From Halomonas borealis (GTDB taxonomy: Bacteria > Pseudomonadota > Gammaproteobacteria > Pseudomonadales > Halomonadaceae): a stretch of 41,723 nucleotides of DNA. Shown here piece after piece: positions 29,244-37,137 of this stretch. Where the stretch lies: the NCBI RefSeq assembly GCF_004798905.1, contig NZ_SDMO01000019.1:1-41723 (forward strand), read 5' to 3'. Position numbers and translations under genes: made by a program. Each line of letters begins with the position of its first letter. Positions within the stretch are counted from its first letter, which is position 1. The notes under the pieces are model-generated. The model was not told the DNA's origin and ran no database searches. It worked only from the letters and a program-made list of their open reading frames with translations.

Positions 29244-29801
29244 GTGACCAAGATGGCCCCCGAACTGCCCATCGACGTGGATGCCGAGACCGGCGTCTGG
29301 ACCACCGATGCGTTGCCCATGCTCTACGTGCCGCGGCATTTCTTCATCAACAACCACCTGGCCGTGGAAGAGGCCCTGGGCGCCGAGCAATACGCCGAGA
29401 TCCTCTATCACGCCGGCTACAAGAGCGCCTGGCACTGGTGCGAGCAGGAGGCCGAGCTGCACGGCCTCGAGGACGAAGCGGTCTTCGCGCATTACATGCG
29501 GCGACTGTCCCAGCGCGGCTGGGGCAAGTTCATCACCGAGGACATCGACCTCGAGGCCGGTACCTGCCGGGTACGCCTGGAACATAGCGCCTTCGTCTAT
29601 CAGCTCGGCAAGGTCGGCCGTCGGGTCGAATACATGTTCACCGGCTGGTTCGCCGGCGCCATGGACCAGATCCTCGCCGCCCGCGGAAGCGATCTGCGCA
29701 CCGTCGCCGAGCAGACCCGGAGCGCCGCCGAGGAAGGCTGCGACACGGGGCTCTTCGAGACCCGTCCGCTCGACACTCTCGCCACTATCGGACAGGGCTG
29801 A
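29244..29801 (+). CDS. DUF5943 / V4R-like protein of the betaine cluster
   Basis: This 185-aa cytosolic protein sits between the M19-like gene and dgcA, the place taken by the PA5397-type conserved protein in Pseudomonas. The second half (FTGWFAGAMDQILAARGSDLRTVAEQTRSAAEEGCDTGLFET) has the look of a V4R small-molecule-binding domain: a W-F-x-G-A helix followed by a late E-x-G-C segment. This is by eye and uncertain. The start is GTG at 29244 with GAGGAA (29231-29236) seven bases earlier; the next ATG (29253) has no such site. dgcA follows after 12 bases, so the two are co-transcribed. Function is not established. Confidence 0.75.
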   Translation: MTKMAPELPIDVDAETGVWTTDALPMLYVPRHFFINNHLAVEEALGAEQYAEILYHAGYKSAWHWCEQEAELHGLEDEAVFAHYMRRLSQRGWGKFITEDIDLEAGTCRVRLEHSAFVYQLGKVGRRVEYMFTGWFAGAMDQILAARGSDLRTVAEQTRSAAEEGCDTGLFETRPLDTLATIGQG

Positions 29802-29813
29802 GGAGGCACCACC

Positions 29814-31886
29814 ATGGCATTCGACGCGATCTTCCAGCCGATCCAGATCGGCAACCTGACCATCCGCAACCGGGTGGTCAGCACCGCCCATGCCGAGGTC
29901 CACGCCACCGACGGCGGCATGACCACCGAGCGCTACGTCAGGTACTACGAGGAGAAGGCCAAGGGCGGCTGCGGGCTCGCCATCTGCGGTGGCTCCTCGG
30001 TGGTCTCCATCGATAGCCCCCAGGCCTGGTGGAGCTCGGTGAACCTCGCCACCGACCGCATCATTCCGCACTTCCAGAACCTCGCCGATGCCGTGCACCA
30101 GCACGGCGGTAAGATCATGATCCAGATCACCCACATGGGGCGTCGCTCGCGCTGGGACGGCTTCAACTGGACGACGCTGCTGTCGCCCTCCGGCATCCGC
30201 GAGCCGGTCCACCGCTCGACCTGCAAGACCATCGAGGAAGAAGATATCTGGCGGATCATCGGCGACTTCGCCCAGGCCGCGCGCCGGGCCAAGGAAGGCG
30301 GGCTGGACGGCATCGAGCTGTCGGCCGTCCACCAGCACCTGATCGACCAGTTCTGGAGCCCGCGGGTCAACAAGCGTGAGGATGAGTGGGGCGGCAGCTT
30401 CGAGAACCGCATGCGCTTCGGCATGGAGGTGCTCAAGGCGGTGCGCGCCGAGGTCGGCGACGACTTCGCGGTGGGCCTGCGCATCTGTGGCGACGAGTTT
30501 CATCCGGACGGCCTGTCCCACGAGGACATGAAGCAGATCGCCGCCTACTACGACGCCACCGGCCAGCTGGACTTCTTCGGCGTGATCGGCTCGGGCTGCG
30601 ATACCCACAACACCCTGGCCAACGTCATCCCCAACATGGCCTACCCGCCGGAGCCCTTCCTGCACCTGGCGGCGGGCATCAAGGAAGTGGTCTCCGTGCC
30701 GGTGATCCACGCCCAGAACATCAAGGATCCTAATCAGGCCGAACGGATCCTCGAGGGTGGCTACGTGGATCTGGTCGGCATGACCCGGGCGCATATCGCC
30801 GACCCTCACCTGATCGCCAAGATCAAGATGGGCCAGGTCGACCAGATCAAGCAGTGCGTGGGCGCCAACTACTGTATCGACCGCCAGTACCAGGGGCTCG
30901 ACGTGCTGTGCATCCAGAATGCCGCCACCGCCCGGGAGTACATGGGCCTGCCGCATATCATCGAGCCCAGCGAAGGAGCGAAGCGCAGGGTGGTGGTGGT
31001 CGGCGGTGGCCCCGGCGGCATGGAGGCAGCCCGAGTCGCCGCCGAGCGTGGCCACGACGTTTCCCTGTTCGAGGCCGAGGAGCAGCTGGGCGGCCAGATC
31101 ACCACCGCGGCCAAGGCGCCGCAGCGCGATCAGATCGCCGGTATCACTCGCTGGTACCAGCTCGAGCTGGCGCGCCTCAAGATCGACCTGCGCCTCGGTA
31201 CCCGTGCCGATGCGGCGACCCTCCAGGACCTGCGACCGGACATCGTGATCCTGGCCACCGGCGGCCAGCCCTTCCTGGAGCAGCACCCGGAGTGGGGCTA
31301 CTCGGAGAATACCGAAGAAAGCCTGGTGGTAAGCACCTGGGACGTGCTCAACGGCAAGGTGTCCCCGGGCAAGAACGTGCTGATATTTGATGCCATCTGT
31401 GAGTTCTCCGGGGTCTCGGCGGCCGACTATCTGGCCGACAAGGGGGCTCAGGTCGAGATCGTCACCGACGACATCAAGCCCGGCGCGGCGGTGGGGGGCA
31501 CGACCTTCCCGACCTACTACCGCAGCCTCTACGAGAAGGAGGTGATCATGACCTCCGACCTGATGCTGCACCGGGTCTATCGCGAGGGTGATTCCCTGGT
31601 GGCGGTACTCGAGAACGAGTACACCGGCACCCAGGAGGAGCGGGTCGTCGATCAGGTGGTGGTGGAGAACGGGGTGCGGCCGGATGAGGCGCTCTACTAC
31701 GCCCTCAAGGAGCAGTCCCGCAACAAGGGGCAGGTCGACCTCGAGGCGTTATATGCGATCCAGCCGCAGCCCTGCCTGTCGGAGGAGGGGGATGGCTTCC
31801 TGCTGTTCCGCCTGGGGGACTGCACCGCGCCGCGCAACACCCATGCGGCGATCTACGACGCCCTGCGGCTGTGTAAAGACTTTTAA
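29814..31886 (+). CDS. dgcA: Dimethylglycine catabolism protein DgcA (OYE-type flavoprotein)
   Basis: DgcA is the catalytic subunit for demethylation of dimethylglycine to sarcosine. The 690-aa product has the trimethylamine dehydrogenase layout. It comprises an N-terminal FMN TIM barrel (about 1-340, with ITHMGRRS and the HQHLIDQFWSP segment), an iron-sulfur linker, and a C-terminal ADP/FAD-binding region with VVVVGGGPGGMEAARVAAERG. The iron-sulfur segment CVGANYC...C has C348, C354 and C366, but A351 stands where the second cysteine of the TMADH motif CxxCxxxC would be. AGGAGG before the ATG is a strong ribosome site. A structured intergenic element separates it from dgcB. Confidence 0.93.
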   Translation: MAFDAIFQPIQIGNLTIRNRVVSTAHAEVHATDGGMTTERYVRYYEEKAKGGCGLAICGGSSVVSIDSPQAWWSSVNLATDRIIPHFQNLADAVHQHGGKIMIQITHMGRRSRWDGFNWTTLLSPSGIREPVHRSTCKTIEEEDIWRIIGDFAQAARRAKEGGLDGIELSAVHQHLIDQFWSPRVNKREDEWGGSFENRMRFGMEVLKAVRAEVGDDFAVGLRICGDEFHPDGLSHEDMKQIAAYYDATGQLDFFGVIGSGCDTHNTLANVIPNMAYPPEPFLHLAAGIKEVVSVPVIHAQNIKDPNQAERILEGGYVDLVGMTRAHIADPHLIAKIKMGQVDQIKQCVGANYCIDRQYQGLDVLCIQNAATAREYMGLPHIIEPSEGAKRRVVVVGGGPGGMEAARVAAERGHDVSLFEAEEQLGGQITTAAKAPQRDQIAGITRWYQLELARLKIDLRLGTRADAATLQDLRPDIVILATGGQPFLEQHPEWGYSENTEESLVVSTWDVLNGKVSPGKNVLIFDAICEFSGVSAADYLADKGAQVEIVTDDIKPGAAVGGTTFPTYYRSLYEKEVIMTSDLMLHRVYREGDSLVAVLENEYTGTQEERVVDQVVVENGVRPDEALYYALKEQSRNKGQVDLEALYAIQPQPCLSEEGDGFLLFRLGDCTAPRNTHAAIYDALRLCKDF

Positions 31887-31891
31887 CCCCA

Positions 31892-32120
31892 GCCATAAGC
31901 CGTCATCGGTAAGAGAGGAGAGTCAAGGGACATTGCCAACCACCTATGGGCAATGGGCTCCGGGGGTAAGGCGAAGCGAGGGTCCTTTGCCAGGGATGGC
32001 AAAGGTAGCGTCCAGGGATAGGTTCACAGCGCCCTCGCGAAGGCTTGTCGCCGGAAACGCCCATCACCATCGGCGGAGGGTTGACCAGGACTCTTAACGC
32101 TTATCACCAAGGCTTATAGC
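31892..32120. repeat. Structured intergenic element with imperfect terminal inverted repeats
   Basis: Five bases after the dgcA stop, GCCATAAGCC (31892-31901) is matched by GGCTTATAGC (32111-32120), an inverted pair with nine of ten positions complementary. Inside are a perfect 9-bp hairpin (CCTTTGCCA/TGGCAAAGG, GGGA loop, 31984-32005) and a 7-bp hairpin (31931-31937/31949-31955). The text differs in style from coding DNA around it and has no ORF. It resembles short dispersed intergenic repeats that I recall from halophilic gammaproteobacteria, but copy number cannot be seen here. It could equally be a leader RNA element adjusting dgcB expression. Confidence 0.55.
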
Positions 32121-32141
32121 ACCTCATCGAGGAGAGCCGAG

Positions 32142-34115
32142 ATGCTCGATACCCTCCTGCCGATACTGATCTTCGCCGTCCTGGCGCTGGCGGCGCTCGG
32201 TGCCTGGCGGCGCGTCCGGCTGTGGCGCCAGGGGCGGCCGTCGCCGGTTCCGACGCTGCGAGGCCTGGCGGCCATGCCCCGGCGCTACCTGGTGGACCTG
32301 CACCACGTGGTCGCCCGCGACAAGGTCATGTCCAACACCCATGTGGCGACCGCCGGCGGCTTCGTCGTCGCGGCGCTGCTGATGGTCCTGGTGCACGGCT
32401 TCAAACTGGCCGAGGGCATCCTCGGCTGGGGGCTTCTGGCGGCCAGCGCGACCATGTTCGTGGGCAGCCGGTTCGTCGCCCGGCGTCGCCGCGACCCGCC
32501 GGCACGGCTCTCCAGAGGGCCCTGGATGCGCCTGCCGAAGAGCCTCGCGGCCTTCTCGTTGAGTGTCTTCGCGCTCACCCTGCCCAGCGTGGGGCTGCTG
32601 CCGGCGGGCTTCTTCGAAGGTGCCGGCGGATGGCTCCTGGCGCTGTCGCTCGTCGCCGTGCTGGCCTGGGGGCTGGCCGAGATGGTCTTCGGCATGACCT
32701 GGGGCGGGCCCATGAAGCACGCCTTCGCCGGCGCCCTGCACCTGGCCTTCCATCGCCGGGCCGAACGTTTCGGTGGCGGTCGCTCCACCGGCCTCAAGGC
32801 CCTGGACCTGGACGACGCCGAGGCGCCCCTGGGCGTCGAGACCCCCAGCGACTTCACCTGGAACCAGCTGCTGGGGTTCGATGCCTGTGTGCAGTGTGGT
32901 CGCTGCGAGGCGGCGTGCCCGGCCTTCGCCGCCGGCCAGCCGCTCAACCCCAAGAAGCTGATCCAGGACATGGTGGTCGGCATGGCCGGTGGCAGCGATG
33001 CCGCCTACGCCGGCAGCGCCTATCCGGGACAACCGCTGGGCGAGCATCGGGGCAGCCCCCACGGGCCCATCGTGGCACGCGAGGGCAAGGCGCTGGTGGA
33101 TGCCGAGACGCTGTGGTCCTGCACCACCTGCCGGGCCTGCGTCGAGGAATGCCCGATGATGATCGAGCATGTCGATGCCATCGTCGACATGCGTCGCTTC
33201 CTGACGCTCGAGCACGGTAATACGCCCAACAAGGGTGCCGAGGTGCTCGACAACCTGATCGCCACCGATAACCCCGGTGGTTTCGATCCCGGCGCACGGA
33301 TGCACTGGGCCGCCGACCAGAACCTGCCGCTGATGGCCGACAAGGGCGAGGCCGAGGTGCTGCTGTGGCTCGGCGATGGTGCCTATGACATGCGCAACCA
33401 GCGTACCCTGCGTTCGTTGGTCAAGGTGCTGCGCGCCGCCGAGGTCGACTTCGCGGTGCTCGGTAACGAGGAACGCGACAGCGGCGACGTGGCCCGCCGT
33501 CTCGGCGATGAGGCGACCTTCCAGAGCCTGGCCCGGCGCAATATCGCCACCCTGTCTCAGTACCGTTTCCAGCGCATCGTGACCTGCGACCCGCACAGCT
33601 TCCATGTGCTGGGCAACGAATACGGCGAGCTGGGGGGGGACTATGCGGTCCACCATCACAGCACCTACATTGCCGAGCTTTTTGATGCCGGTCGGCTGCA
33701 CTTCGCGCCCTGGAAGGGTGGCCGCGTGACCTATCATGATCCGTGTTATCTGGGTCGCTACAACGGCGAGTTCGAGGCGCCGCGCAACGTGCTCAAGGCG
33801 CTCGGCATCGAGCTCAACGAGATGGAGCGTTCCGGCTCCCGTTCACGCTGCTGCGGCGGCGGTGGCGGGGCGCCGATCACCGATATTCCCGGCAAGCAGC
33901 GGATTCCCGACATGCGCATGAACGACGTGGGAGAGACCGGCGCCGATCTGGTGGCGGTGGGCTGCCCGCAGTGCACCGCGATGCTCGAGGGCGTGGTCGA
34001 TGCCACCGCCGAGGTACGCGACATCGCCGAACTGGTCGCCGATGCGCTGGTCGAGGCGCCCGCCGGTGCGGCCCAACCCTCATCGAATCGGCCCCTGGCC
34101 GTGGAGGTGGCGTGA
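32142..34115 (+). CDS. dgcB: Dimethylglycine catabolism protein DgcB (membrane Fe-S/CCG protein)
   Basis: DgcB is the electron-transfer partner of DgcA. The 657-aa product starts with a membrane segment (2-22) and has further hydrophobic segments up to about 185. Two [4Fe-4S] ferredoxin motifs follow: CVQCGRCEAACP from C249 and CTTCRACVEECP from C327. A C-terminal heterodisulfide-reductase-type cysteine-rich region contains HDPCYLGRYN, CCGGGGG and GCPQC. The layout resembles the membrane ETF oxidoreductases that pass electrons to quinone; such a role here is inferred. GAGGAG precedes the start. The stop shares one base with the next gene (TGATG). Confidence 0.92.
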   Translation: MLDTLLPILIFAVLALAALGAWRRVRLWRQGRPSPVPTLRGLAAMPRRYLVDLHHVVARDKVMSNTHVATAGGFVVAALLMVLVHGFKLAEGILGWGLLAASATMFVGSRFVARRRRDPPARLSRGPWMRLPKSLAAFSLSVFALTLPSVGLLPAGFFEGAGGWLLALSLVAVLAWGLAEMVFGMTWGGPMKHAFAGALHLAFHRRAERFGGGRSTGLKALDLDDAEAPLGVETPSDFTWNQLLGFDACVQCGRCEAACPAFAAGQPLNPKKLIQDMVVGMAGGSDAAYAGSAYPGQPLGEHRGSPHGPIVAREGKALVDAETLWSCTTCRACVEECPMMIEHVDAIVDMRRFLTLEHGNTPNKGAEVLDNLIATDNPGGFDPGARMHWAADQNLPLMADKGEAEVLLWLGDGAYDMRNQRTLRSLVKVLRAAEVDFAVLGNEERDSGDVARRLGDEATFQSLARRNIATLSQYRFQRIVTCDPHSFHVLGNEYGELGGDYAVHHHSTYIAELFDAGRLHFAPWKGGRVTYHDPCYLGRYNGEFEAPRNVLKALGIELNEMERSGSRSRCCGGGGGAPITDIPGKQRIPDMRMNDVGETGADLVAVGCPQCTAMLEGVVDATAEVRDIAELVADALVEAPAGAAQPSSNRPLAVEVA

Positions 34116-35419
34116 TGAGCGAGACCCGGCGTCGCGATCCGCGCAAGGAATGGATCGCTCGTAACCGCCTGCATCCCCGGCATCTCGAGGCCCTGACGGA
34201 ACTCGGCAGGCGTGCGGGGCAGGGCGCGGTCAGCGCATGGTTGGGCCCCCATGGCCTGATGCGAAAGAACCCCCGCGCGGTGGGGTTCATGGGTCCCAAT
34301 GGCGTGAAACGCATCGACCGCAGCGGCGTCCAGCAGGGCGCCGGTGGTGGTGGGGCCACCAAGTCGATCGCCCAGAGCAAGCCGCTGGTCGAGATCGCCT
34401 CGCCGGCTTTCCTGGTCGCGGTGGTGCCGGACATGCCTGGCGGTCGGCTCTCCCAGCATGATCGCGACCTGCTGGGTCTGGCCCGCCGGCTGGCCGATGC
34501 CGCCCCCGACGCACGCGGTGCGGTGCTTGCGGTGGTATTCGGTGGCTACGCGCGCCAGGGGGAAGGCGAGCTCAAGGAGCATGGCTTCGGTGAGGCCGGC
34601 GTCGATCGCCTGCTGACCCTCGACGATACCCGCTACGACGGCGTCGCCCCGGAGGCTCGGCGCGGTGCGCTGCTCGCCGTGGATGATGCCTGGGCGCCGC
34701 GCCATTGGCTGCTGCCGGACTCCAAGCTCGGCGGCGCCGACCTGGGGCGTCGCCTGGCGGTCAGGCTCGGTGAGCGTCCGGCTACCGGGGTCTGGCAGGT
34801 CATGGCGGCCCCCGATGCGCCACTCGGCTGGCAATGCACGGCGCGTGGCGCGGCGGCCACCCTCGATATCCAGCGCCCGCTGCCGCGCATCACCCTGGCG
34901 CTCGAGGAGTGTGCCGAGCCGGCCGATGACGAGCGTCACGCGGCCCAGGCGTTGAGCCTGCCCCAGGCGCTGCCATCGCCGATCTCGCGCATCGAGGATC
35001 TGGGCCAGGTGGCCGTGGACCCGGCGGGTGTGGCCCTGGCCGAGGCCGAGTTCATTCTCTCCGCCGGCAATGGCGTGACCGACTGGGAGGGTTTCCATGT
35101 CGCCGCCGAGACCCTGGGGGCCACCGAGGGCGCCTCCCGGGTGGCCGTGGATGATGGTTTCATGTCGCGCGATCGCCAGGTGGGCGCTACCGGTACCTGG
35201 GTCACGGCCCGCGTCTATGTCGCGGTGGGCATCAGTGGTGCCATCCAGCACCTGCAGGGCATCCAGAGCTGCGACAAGGTGGTGGCGATCAACATGGACC
35301 CTGGCTGCGACATGATCAAGCGTGCCGATCTGGCGGTCATCGGCGATTCGGCCGAGGTGCTCGGAGCACTGATGGCCAGGGTCAAGCAGCAACGGGAGGA
35401 GAAGCGCGATGCAGCCTGA
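34115..35419 (+). CDS. Electron transfer flavoprotein alpha-type subunit, betaine cluster paralogue
   Basis: This 434-aa ETF alpha-like protein is expected to carry FAD and move electrons from DgcA (or a sarcosine-linked enzyme) to DgcB. The C-terminal third is a clear ETF alpha FAD domain: VDDGFMSRDRQVGATGTWV, RVYVAVGISGAIQHLQGIQSCDKVVAINMDPGCDMIKRADLAVIGD. About 90 residues rich in Arg and Gly (RRRDPRKEWIARNRLHPRHLEAL..., then MGPNGVKRIDRSG) precede the ETF fold, longer than housekeeping EtfA. The start is fixed by the TGATG overlap with dgcB. It matches the PA5400-type genes beside dgcAB in Pseudomonas. Confidence 0.88.
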   Translation: MSETRRRDPRKEWIARNRLHPRHLEALTELGRRAGQGAVSAWLGPHGLMRKNPRAVGFMGPNGVKRIDRSGVQQGAGGGGATKSIAQSKPLVEIASPAFLVAVVPDMPGGRLSQHDRDLLGLARRLADAAPDARGAVLAVVFGGYARQGEGELKEHGFGEAGVDRLLTLDDTRYDGVAPEARRGALLAVDDAWAPRHWLLPDSKLGGADLGRRLAVRLGERPATGVWQVMAAPDAPLGWQCTARGAAATLDIQRPLPRITLALEECAEPADDERHAAQALSLPQALPSPISRIEDLGQVAVDPAGVALAEAEFILSAGNGVTDWEGFHVAAETLGATEGASRVAVDDGFMSRDRQVGATGTWVTARVYVAVGISGAIQHLQGIQSCDKVVAINMDPGCDMIKRADLAVIGDSAEVLGALMARVKQQREEKRDAA

Positions 35420-36212
35420 AACCGACATCGATGCCTCGCTGGAGATCACCGTGTTGGTCTCCGTGGGACGTCACCCCATCACCGGCCGCGCGCGCCGCGC
35501 CGACCAGGATGCCCGCGCGGTGGAGCTGGCACGCGGTGTCAGCGGTGCCGAGGTCCGCCTGCTGCATGCCGGTGGACAGGCCGCGGAGAGTGAGGCGGCG
35601 TTGCGCGACTACCTGGGCATGGGGTTCGATGCCTTGACCCTGGTCGAGCAACCCGAGGGCGCCGATGTGCTGGGCGCGCTCGCCGAGGCCTTCGACGCGT
35701 CGCCGGCGCAGCTGGTGATCGGTGGCGAACGCGCCGAACAGGGCGAAGGCTCCGGCCTGTTGCCCTATCTGCTGGCCGAGCGCCTGGGTTGGCCGGTGGT
35801 CAGCGGGCTGGCCGCGGTAGAAGGCGTCGAGGACGGCGTCGCCACCCTGCTGCAGGCGCTGCCGCGTGGCCAACGGCGACGCCTCAGGGTGCGCCTGCCG
35901 GCCATCGTCACCGTCGACGGGGCGGCCCCGGCGCCACGCCAGAGCGCTTATGGGCCGGCGCGGCGAGGCCATCTCAACGCCGTGGTGGGCAGCGTGACCC
36001 GCGACGAGGAGTGGGTGAGCTGGGCGACACAGCCGGCGCGCAAGCGACCCAAGCGCCTGAAGGTCGTCAAGGCGGCCTCGGCGCGTGACCGCTTCAAGGC
36101 CGCGGCGGCCAAGGCCGAGGGCGGCGGTGGCCAGGTGCTCACCGAGGTCAGCGCGGAGGAGGGCGCCGAGGCGATCCTTGCGTTGCTGAAGGCGGAAGGC
36201 GTGCTGCGTTAA
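35409..36212 (+). CDS. Electron transfer flavoprotein beta-type subunit, betaine cluster paralogue
   Basis: This 267-aa partner of the alpha-type subunit overlaps it by 11 bases, so they are probably made in equal amounts. It opens LEITVLVSVGRHPITGRARRADQDARAVELA. ETF beta features are visible: ALRDYLGMGFDALTLVEQP, LVIGGERAEQGEGSGLLPYLLAERLGWP and a conserved RVRLPAIVTVDG. The C-terminal tail is basic and alanine-rich. It matches the PA5401-type gene. A hairpin follows. Confidence 0.86.
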   Translation: MQPETDIDASLEITVLVSVGRHPITGRARRADQDARAVELARGVSGAEVRLLHAGGQAAESEAALRDYLGMGFDALTLVEQPEGADVLGALAEAFDASPAQLVIGGERAEQGEGSGLLPYLLAERLGWPVVSGLAAVEGVEDGVATLLQALPRGQRRRLRVRLPAIVTVDGAAPAPRQSAYGPARRGHLNAVVGSVTRDEEWVSWATQPARKRPKRLKVVKAASARDRFKAAAAKAEGGGGQVLTEVSAEEGAEAILALLKAEGVLR

Positions 36213-36235
36213 GGCGGCATGGCCAGGCATTAACG

Positions 36236-36266
36236 CGAAGGCCCCGGTCGATGACCGGGGCCTTCG
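36236..36266. terminator. Bidirectional hairpin between the ETF operon and the ialB-like gene
   Basis: A perfect 14-bp stem CGAAGGCCCCGGTC/GACCGGGGCCTTCG with GAT loop separates the convergent genes ending at 36212 (+) and 36286 (-). T-tracts are short on both sides. Confidence 0.75.
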
Positions 36267-36285
36267 TCGTGGTGCGGCGATCGAT

Positions 36286-36816
36286 TTACAGGATGCGCTG
36301 GCTGGCGGCGGTGAAGCCCATCAGCGAGATGTTCAGGTCGCGGCGATTGCCGCGTGGGCCGATCAGGCTCAGCGAGGCGTTGCTGCCGCCACGTAGTTGC
36401 TGCAGCAGCGATGGCTCCAGCGGCAGGTCGGCGCGGCAGCCCGGCTGGTCGCAGACCTGATAGGGGAAGGGCATGCCCTCGCCACTGTCCACGCTGAGCT
36501 GCAGACCCGGCGCCAGGCGCACGCCTAGCGGTAGCAGGAAGGTCATGATCGGGTTATCGGCCTGGGGTGGCTGGGCGATGATCACCCGCATCACCGGCTG
36601 GTCATCGTCCGGGTTGGTGACCAGTTGGGTCATGCTGCATGGCGCATTCTGGCCGTCGCTAGGGCAGCGCACCTCCCAGCTCTGGTATTGCTCGCTCTCG
36701 AAATTGCCGCCTTGGCCCTGGCCTTGCCCCGCAAGGCTGGATTGGGCGAGGGCGGTGGAGGCCAGCGGCAGCAGGCACAGCAGGCCGATCAGGCCCGACA
36801 CGAGACGTTTGGACAT
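36286..36816 (-). CDS. Invasion-associated locus B (IalB) family periplasmic protein
   Basis: This 176-aa secreted protein has a signal peptide at 1-24 (LLCLLPLASTALA-QS). A Gly/Gln-rich linker follows, then an IalB-like domain with WEVRCPSDGQNAPCSMTQ, RVIIAQPPQ, TFLLPLGVRLAPGLQLSVD and VCDQPGCRADLPL. The four cysteines fit two disulfides. The family is widespread in alpha- and gammaproteobacteria and usually has no proven function outside Bartonella. The start at 36816 is chosen for the signal peptide and the GGAG upstream; a longer frame to 36888 is less likely. It is transcribed opposite to fdhA. Confidence 0.85.
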   Translation of the reverse strand: MSKRLVSGLIGLLCLLPLASTALAQSSLAGQGQGQGGNFESEQYQSWEVRCPSDGQNAPCSMTQLVTNPDDDQPVMRVIIAQPPQADNPIMTFLLPLGVRLAPGLQLSVDSGEGMPFPYQVCDQPGCRADLPLEPSLLQQLRGGSNASLSLIGPRGNRRDLNISLMGFTAASQRIL

Positions 36817-37137
36817 TGGGCTTCTTTCTCCTGACGGTTGCAACGGATTGACGCTCGTGGCCCCGGACGTCGACCGGTACCCGGGCATGATGCTACCACC
36901 ATGCCCGGAACGGGCGACGAGGTCGAGTCCCGCGACGTCGTAGCGGCCCCACCGCCGGGTGGTGAGAGGCGTGCCGGGACGTGGCGTGAGGAAACGCGGC
37001 GACGGTCATGGGGCGCAAGGGTCGCGCAGGGATATGACGAGGCCGCTCGAGGAGCGTTGCGATCATGCAGGAGGGGTAGGGTCGGGAAGACGGTCGTGTG
37101 CCGTGATCTCACCTCAACCATGAAGGAAGCCTGCCAC
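36817..37137. promoter_or_regulatory. Divergent intergenic region, ialB-like gene and fdhA
   Basis: No gene is seen in these 321 bases. A 9-bp inverted repeat CCGGGCATG/CATGCCCGG (36881-36889/36900-36908) is the only clear structure and may be an operator. AAGGAAG just before 37138 is the fdhA ribosome site. Confidence 0.4.

Noticed and set aside
29124..31571. 815-codon open frame on the minus strand opposite dgcA
   Set aside because: It is antisense to an unmistakable dgcA and the gene before it, with low-complexity His/Gly/Leu-rich content typical of shadow frames in GC-rich DNA.
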